A stretch of 5,360 nt of DNA from Wenzhouxiangellaceae bacterium (lineage in GTDB: Bacteria > Pseudomonadota > Gammaproteobacteria > Xanthomonadales > Wenzhouxiangellaceae): NCBI GenBank assembly GCA_023258355.1, contig JALQZL010000104.1, positions 1-5,360 of the forward strand, in the 5' to 3' direction. The position numbers and the translations under genes are program-made. Within the stretch, counting starts at the first letter, position 1; every line of letters starts with the position of its first letter. Of this stretch, positions 1-5,360 are shown one piece after another. The notes under the pieces were generated by a model, which was given only the letters and a program-made list of their open reading frames with translations, was not told the DNA's origin and ran no database searches.

Positions 1-2165
1 CGACCAAAGTCATCAGCCACCTTGAGAATGGCTTCGTGCAGTTGGCGGTTGAGATCGAGCGCCTCTTCACGCTCTAGATTGTTGGCCTGTGCGCTATCGC
101 AAATCCCATTCTCAGCCACATGAGATTGCACACCACCCCAAAGACGCTTTAAAAATCGCCAGGCACCCTCAACGCCAGCATCTGACCACTCCAGCGATTG
201 TTCCGGTGGTGCTGCAAACATGGAAAATAGTCGGACGGTGTCGGCACCGTATTGCGCCACCAAAGCGGCTGGATCGACACCATTGTTTTTCGACTTGGCC
301 ATTTTCTCGATGCCACCAGGGATGACCGGTTGCCCATCTGCGACCAATTTTGCGGACACAACGCGACCCTTTTGGTCATGCTCGACCTCCACATCACTGG
401 GATTGAACCATTGCTTGCGTCCTGCCTCATCTTCTCGGTAGTAAGTTTCAGCAAGAACCATGCCTTGGGTGAGCAAGTGCTTGAAGGGTTCAGCAACATC
501 CACCAACCCATCATCTTTCATCAGTTTGGTCCAGAACCTCGCATAGAGTAGGTGCAAGATCGCATGCTCAATGCCCCCGATATATTGATCAACTGGCATC
601 CATGCTTCGGTTTGCTCATCGACCATGGCTTGGTCATTGTCTGGGCAGGTGTAGCGTAAGAAATACCAAGAGGAATCCACAAAGGTATCCATGGTGTCGG
701 TTTCACGCCTGGCTGCCGCACCACATTGGGGACAAGCGACATGGAGAAATTCCTCGCACTTGTTTAGCGGGTTACCCGAGCCATCAGGGACGAGGTGCTC
801 GGGCAGGACAACAGGCAAGTCCTCTTCGGGGACCGGCACTGACCCACAATCTGGACAGTGAATGATCGGGATCGGGCAGCCCCAATAGCGTTGTCTGGAG
901 ATTCCCCAATCGCGCAGTCGAAACTGAACTTTCTTTTGACCGCAGCCTTTGGCTTCCAGATCTCGAACAATCGCATCGAACCCCTCTGTGACTGTCAGCC
1001 CATCATATGGTCCAGAGTGGATGAGGCGACCTGTCTTCGTTGCGTAATCATCGTGCCAACACTGATCATCGTAAGCGCGACCATCGGGCAATTCGATCAC
1101 CGGTTGGATTGGGAGACCATATTGATTGGCAAACTCAAAGTCTCTGGCATCATGTGCCGGGACAGCCATGACTGCCCCTGAGCCATAACTCATCAACACA
1201 TAGTTGGCGATGAAGATGGGTACGGCCTCTCCGGTCAGTGGGTGTGTTGCTGATAACCCAGTATCGATGCCACGCTTTTCTTGTGTTGCCAAATCGGCCT
1301 CGGATACCCCGCCTTGCTGGCATGACTCGATAAACGCCTGGATATCTGGCCTGCCCTCACTGGCGCGCTTGGCGATAGGATGCTCGGCCGCCACCGCCAT
1401 AAATGTCGCACCCATCAACGTATCTGGGCGGGTGGTGAATACCTCAATGCTTTGATCACCGCATTGGAAGACCACCTCAGCCCCTTCGCTTCGACCAATC
1501 CAATTGGCCTGCATTGTGCGCACTCGTTCAGGCCAACCCGGCAAGTCATCCAGTGCGTTTAAAAGCTCATCGGCATAATCGGTGATCCGCAAGTAGTACA
1601 TCGGGATCTCACGTTTTTCAACCAACGCACCGGTCCGCCAACCTCGGCCATCCACCACCTGCTCATTGGCCAAAACCGTTTGATCGACAGGATCCCAATT
1701 CACCACACCGGTCTTTTGGTAAGCCACACCTCGTGCCAACAATCGCAGGAAGAACCACTGATTCCATCGATAATAATCTGGATCGCATGTGGCCAGCTCA
1801 CGGTCCCAATCGATCGCGAAACCCAACGCTTTGAGCTGCTGGCGCATATGGGCAATGTTATCTCTGGTCCACTGAGCCGGCGGGACGCCATGGGCCATGG
1901 CGGCATTCTCGGCGGGCAAACCGAACGCATCCCATCCCATGGGCTGTAAGACACGCTTGCCGCACATAATCTGATAGCGCGAGATCACATCACAAATGGT
2001 GTAGTTGCGCATGTGACCCATATGTAACTTCCCCGAGGGGTAGGGAAACATGCTCAAGCAATAGAAACGATCACCGTCACCGCGGTCGGCCCGATGCATC
2101 TTGGCCTCTTCCCAGTAGGCCTGCATGGCAGATTCAAGCTGCTGTGGATTGTAGGTCTGAGACAC
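1..2165 (-). CDS. leuS: Leucyl-tRNA synthetase (class Ia), N-terminal 721 codons, runs off left edge
   Basis: Cytoplasmic enzyme that charges tRNA-Leu with leucine using ATP and hydrolyses mischarged tRNA. My hand translation of the reverse strand is open from 2165 to position 1 with no frameshift. Visible landmarks: the HIGH-type motif HMGH at residues 48-51 within PYPSGKLHMGHMRNY; the CP1 editing domain (roughly 220-415) with TTRPDT at 244-249 and the conserved HDARD at 338-342; DWGISRQRYWG at 419-429; a four-cysteine zinc site C437, C440, C478, C481; and the KMSKS loop in the form KMAKS at 621-625, followed by the start of the anticodon-binding domain. The family is about 860 residues, so roughly 140 C-terminal residues lie outside. 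The start is GTG: an in-frame TAA lies 18 nt upstream with no other usable start between, giving MSQTYNPQQLESAMQAYWEE, which aligns with the usual N-terminus. The ATG at codon 14 is a less likely start. The 58-bp gap to pgi upstream has no clear terminator or promoter. Confidence 0.98.
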   Translation of the reverse strand, partial: MSQTYNPQQLESAMQAYWEEAKMHRADRGDGDRFYCLSMFPYPSGKLHMGHMRNYTICDVISRYQIMCGKRVLQPMGWDAFGLPAENAAMAHGVPPAQWTRDNIAHMRQQLKALGFAIDWDRELATCDPDYYRWNQWFFLRLLARGVAYQKTGVVNWDPVDQTVLANEQVVDGRGWRTGALVEKREIPMYYLRITDYADELLNALDDLPGWPERVRTMQANWIGRSEGAEVVFQCGDQSIEVFTTRPDTLMGATFMAVAAEHPIAKRASEGRPDIQAFIESCQQGGVSEADLATQEKRGIDTGLSATHPLTGEAVPIFIANYVLMSYGSGAVMAVPAHDARDFEFANQYGLPIQPVIELPDGRAYDDQCWHDDYATKTGRLIHSGPYDGLTVTEGFDAIVRDLEAKGCGQKKVQFRLRDWGISRQRYWGCPIPIIHCPDCGSVPVPEEDLPVVLPEHLVPDGSGNPLNKCEEFLHVACPQCGAAARRETDTMDTFVDSSWYFLRYTCPDNDQAMVDEQTEAWMPVDQYIGGIEHAILHLLYARFWTKLMKDDGLVDVAEPFKHLLTQGMVLAETYYREDEAGRKQWFNPSDVEVEHDQKGRVVSAKLVADGQPVIPGGIEKMAKSKNNGVDPAALVAQYGADTVRLFSMFAAPPEQSLEWSDAGVEGAWRFLKRLWGGVQSHVAENGICDSAQANNLEREEALDLNRQLHEAILKVADDFG

Positions 2166-2174
2166 CCGGCTTAA

Positions 2175-2178
2175 CCTT
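2175..2178 (-). promoter_or_regulatory. Ribosome binding site of leuS
   Basis: AAGG (within AAAGG on the minus strand) lies 9 nt before the GTG at 2165-2163. It supports the GTG start over the internal ATG at 2126, which would lie about 48 nt from this site and have no comparable purine-rich sequence of its own. Confidence 0.6.
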
Positions 2179-2223
2179 TATTTCAGGGGACAAAGTTCTC
2201 CCTAGTTTACAGGCAAGGGCCCG

Positions 2224-3663
2224 CTAATGGTGGCGATGAGCCCAGTCTAGAATGATTTCAAAGTCAGGTTGTTCTTCTTGCAAGCGTGCCTTAAGTGGTG
2301 CGGCTAGCCGCTTACCCTCCTCAACACCCCATTGATCAAACGGATTGACTCGCCACAGAAGGGAAAGCGTAAATACAGCGTGCTCTAAACTGGCCAGCAA
2401 GAAGCCAAGGTGCTTGGGCGACATCGACTCTGTCAGCAACACCGCCACCGGCCGATTGCCAGGCATGACTTGGTAGGCCTTACCTTCTAAGCGGCCTTGT
2501 AAAAAGGCTTGCCTTTGAGCCAGTAGATGCGCCAATTGCACTCGGTGCAAGTCTGGGGCTGAGTCGGGATCACGAAGGGAACCCACCAACAACAGGGGAT
2601 GCGTGTCTAGACCTTGATGAAGCGCTTGAAAGATAGAGTGTTGTAAGTCCGTGCCTCGCCCCCCAAAAATCAGCGGTACTGTTGGCTGATCAAGGCCCAC
2701 ATCCTCACGATCGACGCGTTTCCCCAAACTCTCCATGAATAACTGCTGACAATAATCACCGAGCAAGGCCAAGCGAGGCTCATAGGACACCACGCCCAAG
2801 GTGTTGAGGTCTAGATCCCGACGCAAGAAATCAATGATCCACCCCATCCAAACCGCCAAAGACTGTTGGAAGCCATTTGCCGCCTGCTGGTAGCAAATAT
2901 CTGCCTCATGGGCACCGGCCAAGAGTGCTTTAAAAGCGTCTACGCCCACCGAAGCCGCTGCGCTGACCCCCACAGATGACCACAAAGAAAAACGACCGCC
3001 CGACCACTGTGGGAAAGCCAATACCTGCGCTTTGGCGATTCCAAAGGCCTCAGCACGCTCTGGATTGGCCGTCGCTGCCCAAGCCTGGCCGACAAAATAG
3101 TCACCGAGCCACGCTTTGACGATGGATGCCTGAACCAGTGTTTCCTCGGTGGAGAAAGACTTTGATGCGATCACAACCCCCGTTTTTTTTGGATCGAGCC
3201 GTCTGAGCAAGCGATGCAAACGGCGCCCATCGACTGTGGACAGCCAATGAACCTCGACCTCGGACTCGCCCGCATCAAGCGCATGGGCCACCAAACGCGG
3301 ACCAAGATCAGAACCACCGATGCCGATGTGAATCAGATCCGTCAGCCCACTTTGCCCGCTGTACAGCGTTTGAGCCACGTCGAGGAACGCCTCGGCCAAC
3401 GCCTGGGTTTCCGAGCTCGTGGGTGAACGAAGCGCCATGTGTTTGGCAGGCTGGTTCTCGGAGGGATTGACAATGGCACCCGAAAAAAGCGCCTCAATGT
3501 GCGCCGCGGGTGTGAGCGCATCAAACCGTTGCGTCATGGCTTGAGCATCGGTAGGCGAGATGGGGACATGGCTGTAATCAAGAATCCAGCCGCCCTGGCT
3601 GACCCGGCAGGTTTTAGCCCGATCTGGGTCTGATGCAAACAATGCCTGAAGACTCGACGTCAT
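2224..3663 (-). CDS. pgi: Glucose-6-phosphate isomerase, compact 479-residue form
   Basis: Interconverts glucose 6-phosphate and fructose 6-phosphate in the cytoplasm (glycolysis and gluconeogenesis); the family acts as a dimer with two SIS-type domains. Visible signatures: GIGGSDLGP at 114-122, the phosphate-binding SKSFSTEET at 167-175 (commonly SKTFTTQET), SGGRFSLWSSVG at 221-232 (signature 1), and FDQWGVEEGK at 442-451 (signature 2). The catalytic residues are present: Glu311 in MESLGK, His342 in TDLQH (31 residues later, the same spacing as E355/H386 in E. coli) and Lys451. It is about 70 residues shorter than the 549-residue E. coli enzyme, lacking about 25 at the N-terminus plus internal and C-terminal segments. 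Two normally conserved patches are changed (ESNGK to ESLGK, GTNGQH to GTDLQH). The start is secure: an in-frame TAG directly precedes the ATG, and AAAGGA lies 7 nt upstream. leuS follows 58 bp downstream on the same strand. Confidence 0.96.
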   Translation of the reverse strand: MTSSLQALFASDPDRAKTCRVSQGGWILDYSHVPISPTDAQAMTQRFDALTPAAHIEALFSGAIVNPSENQPAKHMALRSPTSSETQALAEAFLDVAQTLYSGQSGLTDLIHIGIGGSDLGPRLVAHALDAGESEVEVHWLSTVDGRRLHRLLRRLDPKKTGVVIASKSFSTEETLVQASIVKAWLGDYFVGQAWAATANPERAEAFGIAKAQVLAFPQWSGGRFSLWSSVGVSAAASVGVDAFKALLAGAHEADICYQQAANGFQQSLAVWMGWIIDFLRRDLDLNTLGVVSYEPRLALLGDYCQQLFMESLGKRVDREDVGLDQPTVPLIFGGRGTDLQHSIFQALHQGLDTHPLLLVGSLRDPDSAPDLHRVQLAHLLAQRQAFLQGRLEGKAYQVMPGNRPVAVLLTESMSPKHLGFLLASLEHAVFTLSLLWRVNPFDQWGVEEGKRLAAPLKARLQEEQPDFEIILDWAHRHH

Positions 3664-3670
3664 CTACCGA

Positions 3671-3676
3671 TCCTTT
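3671..3676 (-). promoter_or_regulatory. Ribosome binding site of pgi
   Basis: AAAGGA on the minus strand, 7 nt before the ATG at 3663-3661. The TAG immediately before the ATG rules out an upstream in-frame extension, so this site fixes the start. Confidence 0.8.
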
Positions 3677-3734
3677 TTGAGCAGTTGTTGTTTTTACGCA
3701 ACACTTTCCTCGCTCCCCTGAAAATCAATGCCAC

Positions 3735-3767
3735 AAAAAAAAACCCCTCCCGAAAGGTCGGGAGGGG
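3735..3767 (-). terminator. Strong intrinsic terminator in front of pgi
   Basis: On the minus strand, a 9-bp perfect stem CCCCTCCCG / CGGGAGGGG with a 6-nt loop (ACCTTT) is followed directly by nine T residues (A tract 3735-3743 on the plus strand). On the plus strand the hairpin is followed by CAATATTTT, so termination in that direction should be much weaker. No minus-strand protein gene ends here: the next minus-strand gene upstream ends at 4624 and has its own terminator. It therefore ends either a small RNA or a leader transcript of pgi, whose start is only 71 bp downstream. Confidence 0.9.
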
Positions 3768-3842
3768 CAATATTTTCGGAGTGATGTATCTCGCTTTGCG
3801 CCCTGCAACCTTGCCATAACTGTCAGCGTGATGCCAAGATTC
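3735..3842 (-). ncRNA. Candidate small RNA or attenuator leader upstream of pgi
   Basis: This is the segment between a candidate promoter (-10 at 3849-3854, start near 3842) and the intrinsic terminator, about 110 nt. It can form an imperfect 8-bp stem (CTTGGCAT at 3838-3831 with ATGGCAAG at 3817-3810, one central G-G mismatch) and the terminator hairpin. A competing pairing is possible: AAGGT (3812-3808) with ACCTT (3758-3754), and GGGC (3803-3800) with GCCC (3768-3765). This would occupy part of the terminator's 5' arm and its loop. I recognise no known riboswitch or small RNA family. The presence of a terminator is well supported; that an RNA starts near 3842, and that it is regulatory, is inference. 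Confidence 0.4.
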
Positions 3843-3858
3843 GTGGTAACTATACCAC
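3843..3858. repeat. Perfect 6-bp inverted repeat over the candidate -10 box
   Basis: GTGGTA and TACCAC (plus-strand order) are separated by ACTA, a perfect dyad of 6-bp arms. The candidate minus-strand -10 box TATAGT lies at its centre, the position expected for a repressor operator, though a chance dyad or an RNA hairpin is also possible. No regulator is encoded in the window to pair it with. Confidence 0.5.
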
Positions 3859-3877
3859 ATCATTTGCAAAAAACCAA
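3849..3877 (-). promoter_or_regulatory. Candidate sigma70 promoter with extended -10, minus strand
   Basis: The minus strand reads TTGGTT (3877-3872), 17 bp, then TATAGT (3854-3849), with TG one base before the -10 (TGGTATAGT), matching an extended -10. The -10 matches five of six consensus bases; the -35 is weak (TTG only). It would start a transcript near 3842 that reaches the terminator at 3767-3735 or, on read-through, pgi. Confidence 0.45.
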
Positions 3878-3925
3878 CCTTTTTTACTTCACTCAGCCTT
3901 CACCTACTTACCGCATACTGGCCTT

Positions 3926-4017
3926 GTTCGGCGCAGTTTCTGGCTCCTCTGACTCCCTCCTGCTGGGCCGAACGCATCCCTTGTAGCCCCGACTGTGACC
4001 AACGGTCGGGGCTTTTT
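3926..4017 (+). ncRNA. Candidate plus-strand structured RNA ending in a terminator
   Basis: GTTCGGC (3926-3932) and GCCGAAC (3967-3973) form a perfect 7-bp stem. Just inside, GCAG (3933-3936) can pair with CTGC (3960-3963), leaving a 3-nt bulge and a pyrimidine-rich loop. Eleven bases further on, an intrinsic terminator begins. There is no ATG-started reading frame or tRNA-like fold here. I could not find a convincing plus-strand promoter (the best -10-like hexamer, CATACT at 3914-3919, has no good -35), so the 5' end is a guess and the call is tentative. Confidence 0.28.
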
Positions 4018-4019
4018 CT
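3985..4019 (+). terminator. Intrinsic terminator, plus strand, before DUF3429 gene
   Basis: AGCCCCGAC (3985-3993) pairs perfectly with GTCGGGGCT (4005-4013). TGT / ACG extends the stem by three pairs including one G-U, leaving the loop GACCA. TTTTTCTT follows on the plus strand; there is no T tract on the minus side. No protein gene precedes it on the plus strand within the spacer, so it must end a small RNA, insulate the downstream gene, or stop antisense transcription out of pgi. Confidence 0.85.
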
Positions 4020-4076
4020 TGGCTGAATCGCGGTTAAACTTGACGTCATCTTCCTAAGTAAGGGCTGATCAATTTC

Positions 4077-4562
4077 ATGAATAATGAGCCAAATACCCCC
4101 AGAATCCCGTTACAAGCCAGAAAAATGGCCCGGTGGCTTGGGTGGGGTGGCATTCTCCCGTTCTTGGCCCTGGCCATGGTAAGCGCGTGGAAAGGGCCTG
4201 AATGGGCACATACCCCGCTGATTGTTTATGCCATGCTGATTTTAGCCTTCATGGCGGGGGCACACTGGTTTGCCGTGGTCTCGGGCCATCGACCATCAGC
4301 CAATGCCAGTGCTGAACTGGTGCTCACCAATATTTTGGTGCTGGGTGCCTGGCCTGCCATCCTCATGCCCACCGCGTGGGCGTGTATTTGGCTCGCTGTT
4401 TTGTTTGTGGGCCACCTCTTCTTGGACGCCCCGTGGCGCCACATATCGGGGCCTGCCTGGTATCGGCATATGCGTTTAGGTCTCAGCACGGTGGTGATCA
4501 CAGCCTTAATGCTTGGCGGGCTCATCGGCCTTGGGCTGCAATTTAATCAGGGCCAAGTCTAG
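4077..4562 (+). CDS. DUF3429-like five-helix inner-membrane protein (161 aa)
   Basis: Predicted polytopic inner-membrane protein of unknown function. Hydrophobic segments lie at about residues 20-38, 47-68, 80-98, 100-116 and 134-154, after a short basic N-terminus (QARKMAR). The pattern LGWGGILPFLALA, then a second helix ending in GAHW (61-64), and the WYRHMRLGLS segment before the last helix (128-137) resembles the DUF3429 family as I remember it; this is recognition by eye, not a search. The start is the first ATG after an in-frame TAA at 4059-4061. The best Shine-Dalgarno (TAAGGG, 4059-4064) is 12 nt away, longer than usual, so translation may be modest. The gene is flanked by terminators on both sides (3985-4019 and 4573-4598) and so is probably a single-gene unit. 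No promoter is obvious; TTGACG at 4040-4045 lacks a partner -10. Confidence 0.85.
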   Translation: MNNEPNTPRIPLQARKMARWLGWGGILPFLALAMVSAWKGPEWAHTPLIVYAMLILAFMAGAHWFAVVSGHRPSANASAELVLTNILVLGAWPAILMPTAWACIWLAVLFVGHLFLDAPWRHISGPAWYRHMRLGLSTVVITALMLGGLIGLGLQFNQGQV

Positions 4563-4572
4563 GTCTGCTGCC

Positions 4573-4598
4573 AAAAAAAGCCAGCCTGAGGCTGGCTT
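4573..4598 (-). terminator. Intrinsic terminator of the amidohydrolase gene, possibly bidirectional
   Basis: AAGCCAGCC (4578-4586) and GGCTGGCTT (4590-4598) form a 9-bp perfect stem with loop TGA. On the minus strand it is followed by a run of seven T (A tract 4573-4579), 26 bp after the amidohydrolase stop codon. On the plus strand it starts 15 bp after the DUF3429 stop, but what follows is CTCTC after only two T, so plus-strand termination is weaker. The hairpin serves the convergent gene pair. Confidence 0.88.
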
Positions 4599-4623
4599 CT
4601 CTCAACCTAACTCGCTGGTTGAA

Positions 4624-5360
4624 TCAGTGCTGGTGAACGAAAACCTCGCCGTCTTTCATGACAAATGACATGGATTCCAGTCGAGTCACATCGGTGAGCG
4701 GATTACCTTCGACAGCCACCACATCTGCGATAAAGCCGGGCTTGATTTGGCCCAACTCGTCAGCCACACCCAATAACTGAGCAGACGAAAGCGTGGCAGC
4801 GCGGATCGCTTCAGCGGGTGGCATGCCTGCCTCTACCATTAATGCAAATTCCTCAGCATTGGTGCCATGAGGGCTCACCCCACAATCGGTACCAAAGGCT
4901 ATCTTGACGCCAGCCTGATAGGCTCGGCCAAAAGTTTGCTGTATCAGTGGACCGATGGCGGCCGCCTTGGCAGCCACCATGGGTGGGAAGTAACCATCCA
5001 CTTTTGCTTTCTCTGCAACAAAGTCTCCAGCGAGGATGGTGGGCACATACCAGGTCCCTTTCTCCACCATCAAAGCCATGATCTCTTCATCCATAAACGT
5101 GCCATGTTCAATGGAGTGAACACCAGCCTCCACGGCCCGACGCATTCCCTCGCCACCATGAGCGTGCGCAGCGACGTGCATGCCATAGTCATTGGCGATG
5201 GCAATAATGGCTTCTAGTTCATCTGCACGGAACTGCGGGTTTTGACCACTCTTAGCGACACTCAACACACCGCCAGTCGCTGTGATCTTGATCACATCAG
5301 CGCCATCTTTGTAACGTTGCCGCACGGCCTCTCGAGCTGCTGCCTCTCCGTTGATGACAC
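4624..5360 (-). CDS. Metal-dependent amidohydrolase, C-terminal 244 codons (runs off right edge)
   Basis: Hydrolase of the amidohydrolase superfamily, in the group annotated as imidazolonepropionase-like or Xaa-Pro/Xaa-Arg dipeptidases (COG1228 type). The frame is open from the window edge (first full codon at 5358) to the TGA at 4624. Numbering from that codon, visible features are: the metal-bridging Lys24 in DVIKITATGG; AHAHGGEG with His65 and His67; IEHG with His85; and FGTDCGVSPHGTNAEEF with the catalytic Asp158. The C-terminal LGQIKPGFIADVVAVEGNPL is the usual return to the small beta-sandwich domain that ends these proteins. The N-terminal HxH metal ligands, the start and any signal peptide lie outside, about 160-190 residues missing by family length. 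The GTG at 5325 is internal, not the start. Substrate cannot be decided from this part; relatives cleave dipeptides or cyclic amides. A terminator follows, so it is the last gene of its transcript. Confidence 0.93.
   Translation of the reverse strand, partial: VINGEAAAREAVRQRYKDGADVIKITATGGVLSVAKSGQNPQFRADELEAIIAIANDYGMHVAAHAHGGEGMRRAVEAGVHSIEHGTFMDEEIMALMVEKGTWYVPTILAGDFVAEKAKVDGYFPPMVAAKAAAIGPLIQQTFGRAYQAGVKIAFGTDCGVSPHGTNAEEFALMVEAGMPPAEAIRAATLSSAQLLGVADELGQIKPGFIADVVAVEGNPLTDVTRLESMSFVMKDGEVFVHQH

Larger units (their letters stand above)
3664..4076. other. 413-bp non-coding spacer between divergent pgi and DUF3429 gene
   Basis: No convincing protein gene. The one longer reading frame on the minus strand (start at 3869) runs straight through the terminator stem and A/T tract and ends inside the pgi start region, so I treat it as spurious. 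From pgi outwards the spacer holds: a minus-strand intrinsic terminator; a roughly 110-nt segment with potential hairpins; a candidate minus-strand promoter overlapping a perfect inverted repeat; an A/T-rich stretch (about 3861-3890); a 7-bp inverted repeat enclosing a pyrimidine-rich segment; and a plus-strand intrinsic terminator just before the DUF3429 gene. I see no clear promoter for the DUF3429 gene and none for pgi between its terminator and its start codon. Confidence 0.7.

Noticed and set aside
858..1181. Plus-strand reading frame of 107 codons opposite leuS, and similar ones elsewhere in leuS, pgi and the amidohydrolase
   Set aside because: Each lies antisense to a conserved gene whose protein is fully explained; no ribosome binding sites or family features.
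1..2165. Possibility that leuS is a broken pseudogene, since no long closed reading frame covers it
   Set aside because: The frame is continuous from GTG 2165 to the window edge with all class Ia motifs in order; it only lacks a stop because the window ends.
2190..2212. Weak hairpin (AGGG / CCCT) between pgi and leuS as a terminator
   Set aside because: Only four pairs with a long loop and no T tract on either strand.
3791..3838. Fragments resembling the c-di-GMP-I (GEMM) riboswitch core on the minus strand (TCACGC, GGCAA, GGCGCAAAGC)
   Set aside because: The helix between the two conserved arms cannot form with only about eight bases and no GAAA tetraloop, and the receptor helix is missing; the similarity is too partial to call.
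3660..3869. Minus-strand 69-codon reading frame overlapping the spacer
   Set aside because: It passes through the terminator stem and the nine-T tract and ends in the pgi start region; composition is not protein-like and it has no clear ribosome binding site.
3944..3983. Several GGA motifs on the minus strand, reminiscent of CsrA/RsmA-binding RNAs
   Set aside because: Only three or four motifs, not clearly in hairpin loops, and no minus-strand promoter or terminator delimits that segment.
4041..4048. Perfect 8-bp palindrome TGACGTCA upstream of the DUF3429 gene
   Set aside because: Too short to be significant alone, single copy, and not placed against a recognisable promoter.

Overview
The window holds four protein-coding genes of a proteobacterial chromosome, two of them cut by the window edges, plus one structured intergenic region. 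Protein sequence features (a LeuRS of the cysteine-poor NWDPVDQ type, a PGI with the SGGRFSLW and FDQWGVE signatures, and a DUF3429-like membrane protein) suggest a gammaproteobacterium, or less likely a betaproteobacterium. No species can be named. There is no sign of mobile elements, CRISPR, tRNA or rRNA genes, or prophage.

Layout from left to right: (1) 1-2165, minus strand: leuS, leucyl-tRNA synthetase, the N-terminal 721 codons, running off the left edge, with an intact reading frame. (2) 2224-3663, minus strand: pgi, glucose-6-phosphate isomerase, a compact 479-residue form with its catalytic residues present. It lies 58 bp upstream of leuS in the same direction with no convincing terminator between them, so a pgi-leuS transcript is plausible. 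(3) 3664-4076: a 413-bp non-coding spacer. It holds a strong minus-strand intrinsic terminator 71 bp before pgi, a candidate minus-strand promoter whose -10 box sits in a perfect inverted repeat, and a plus-strand hairpin region ending in a second strong intrinsic terminator. (4) 4077-4562, plus strand: a small five-helix inner-membrane protein of DUF3429 type. (5) 4624-5360, minus strand: the C-terminal part of a metal-dependent amidohydrolase of the imidazolonepropionase / Xaa-dipeptidase type, convergent with the DUF3429 gene and sharing a hairpin terminator with it.

The genes are ordinary housekeeping or metabolic genes; the only part not explained by them is the 3664-4076 spacer. The roughly 110-nt minus-strand segment between the candidate promoter and the terminator could be a free-standing small RNA or a leader attenuator controlling pgi (and perhaps leuS). 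A competing base-pairing that would disrupt the terminator can be drawn by hand. The plus-strand element before 4019 also ends in a terminator although no protein gene lies in front of it. Both are candidates, not demonstrated RNAs.
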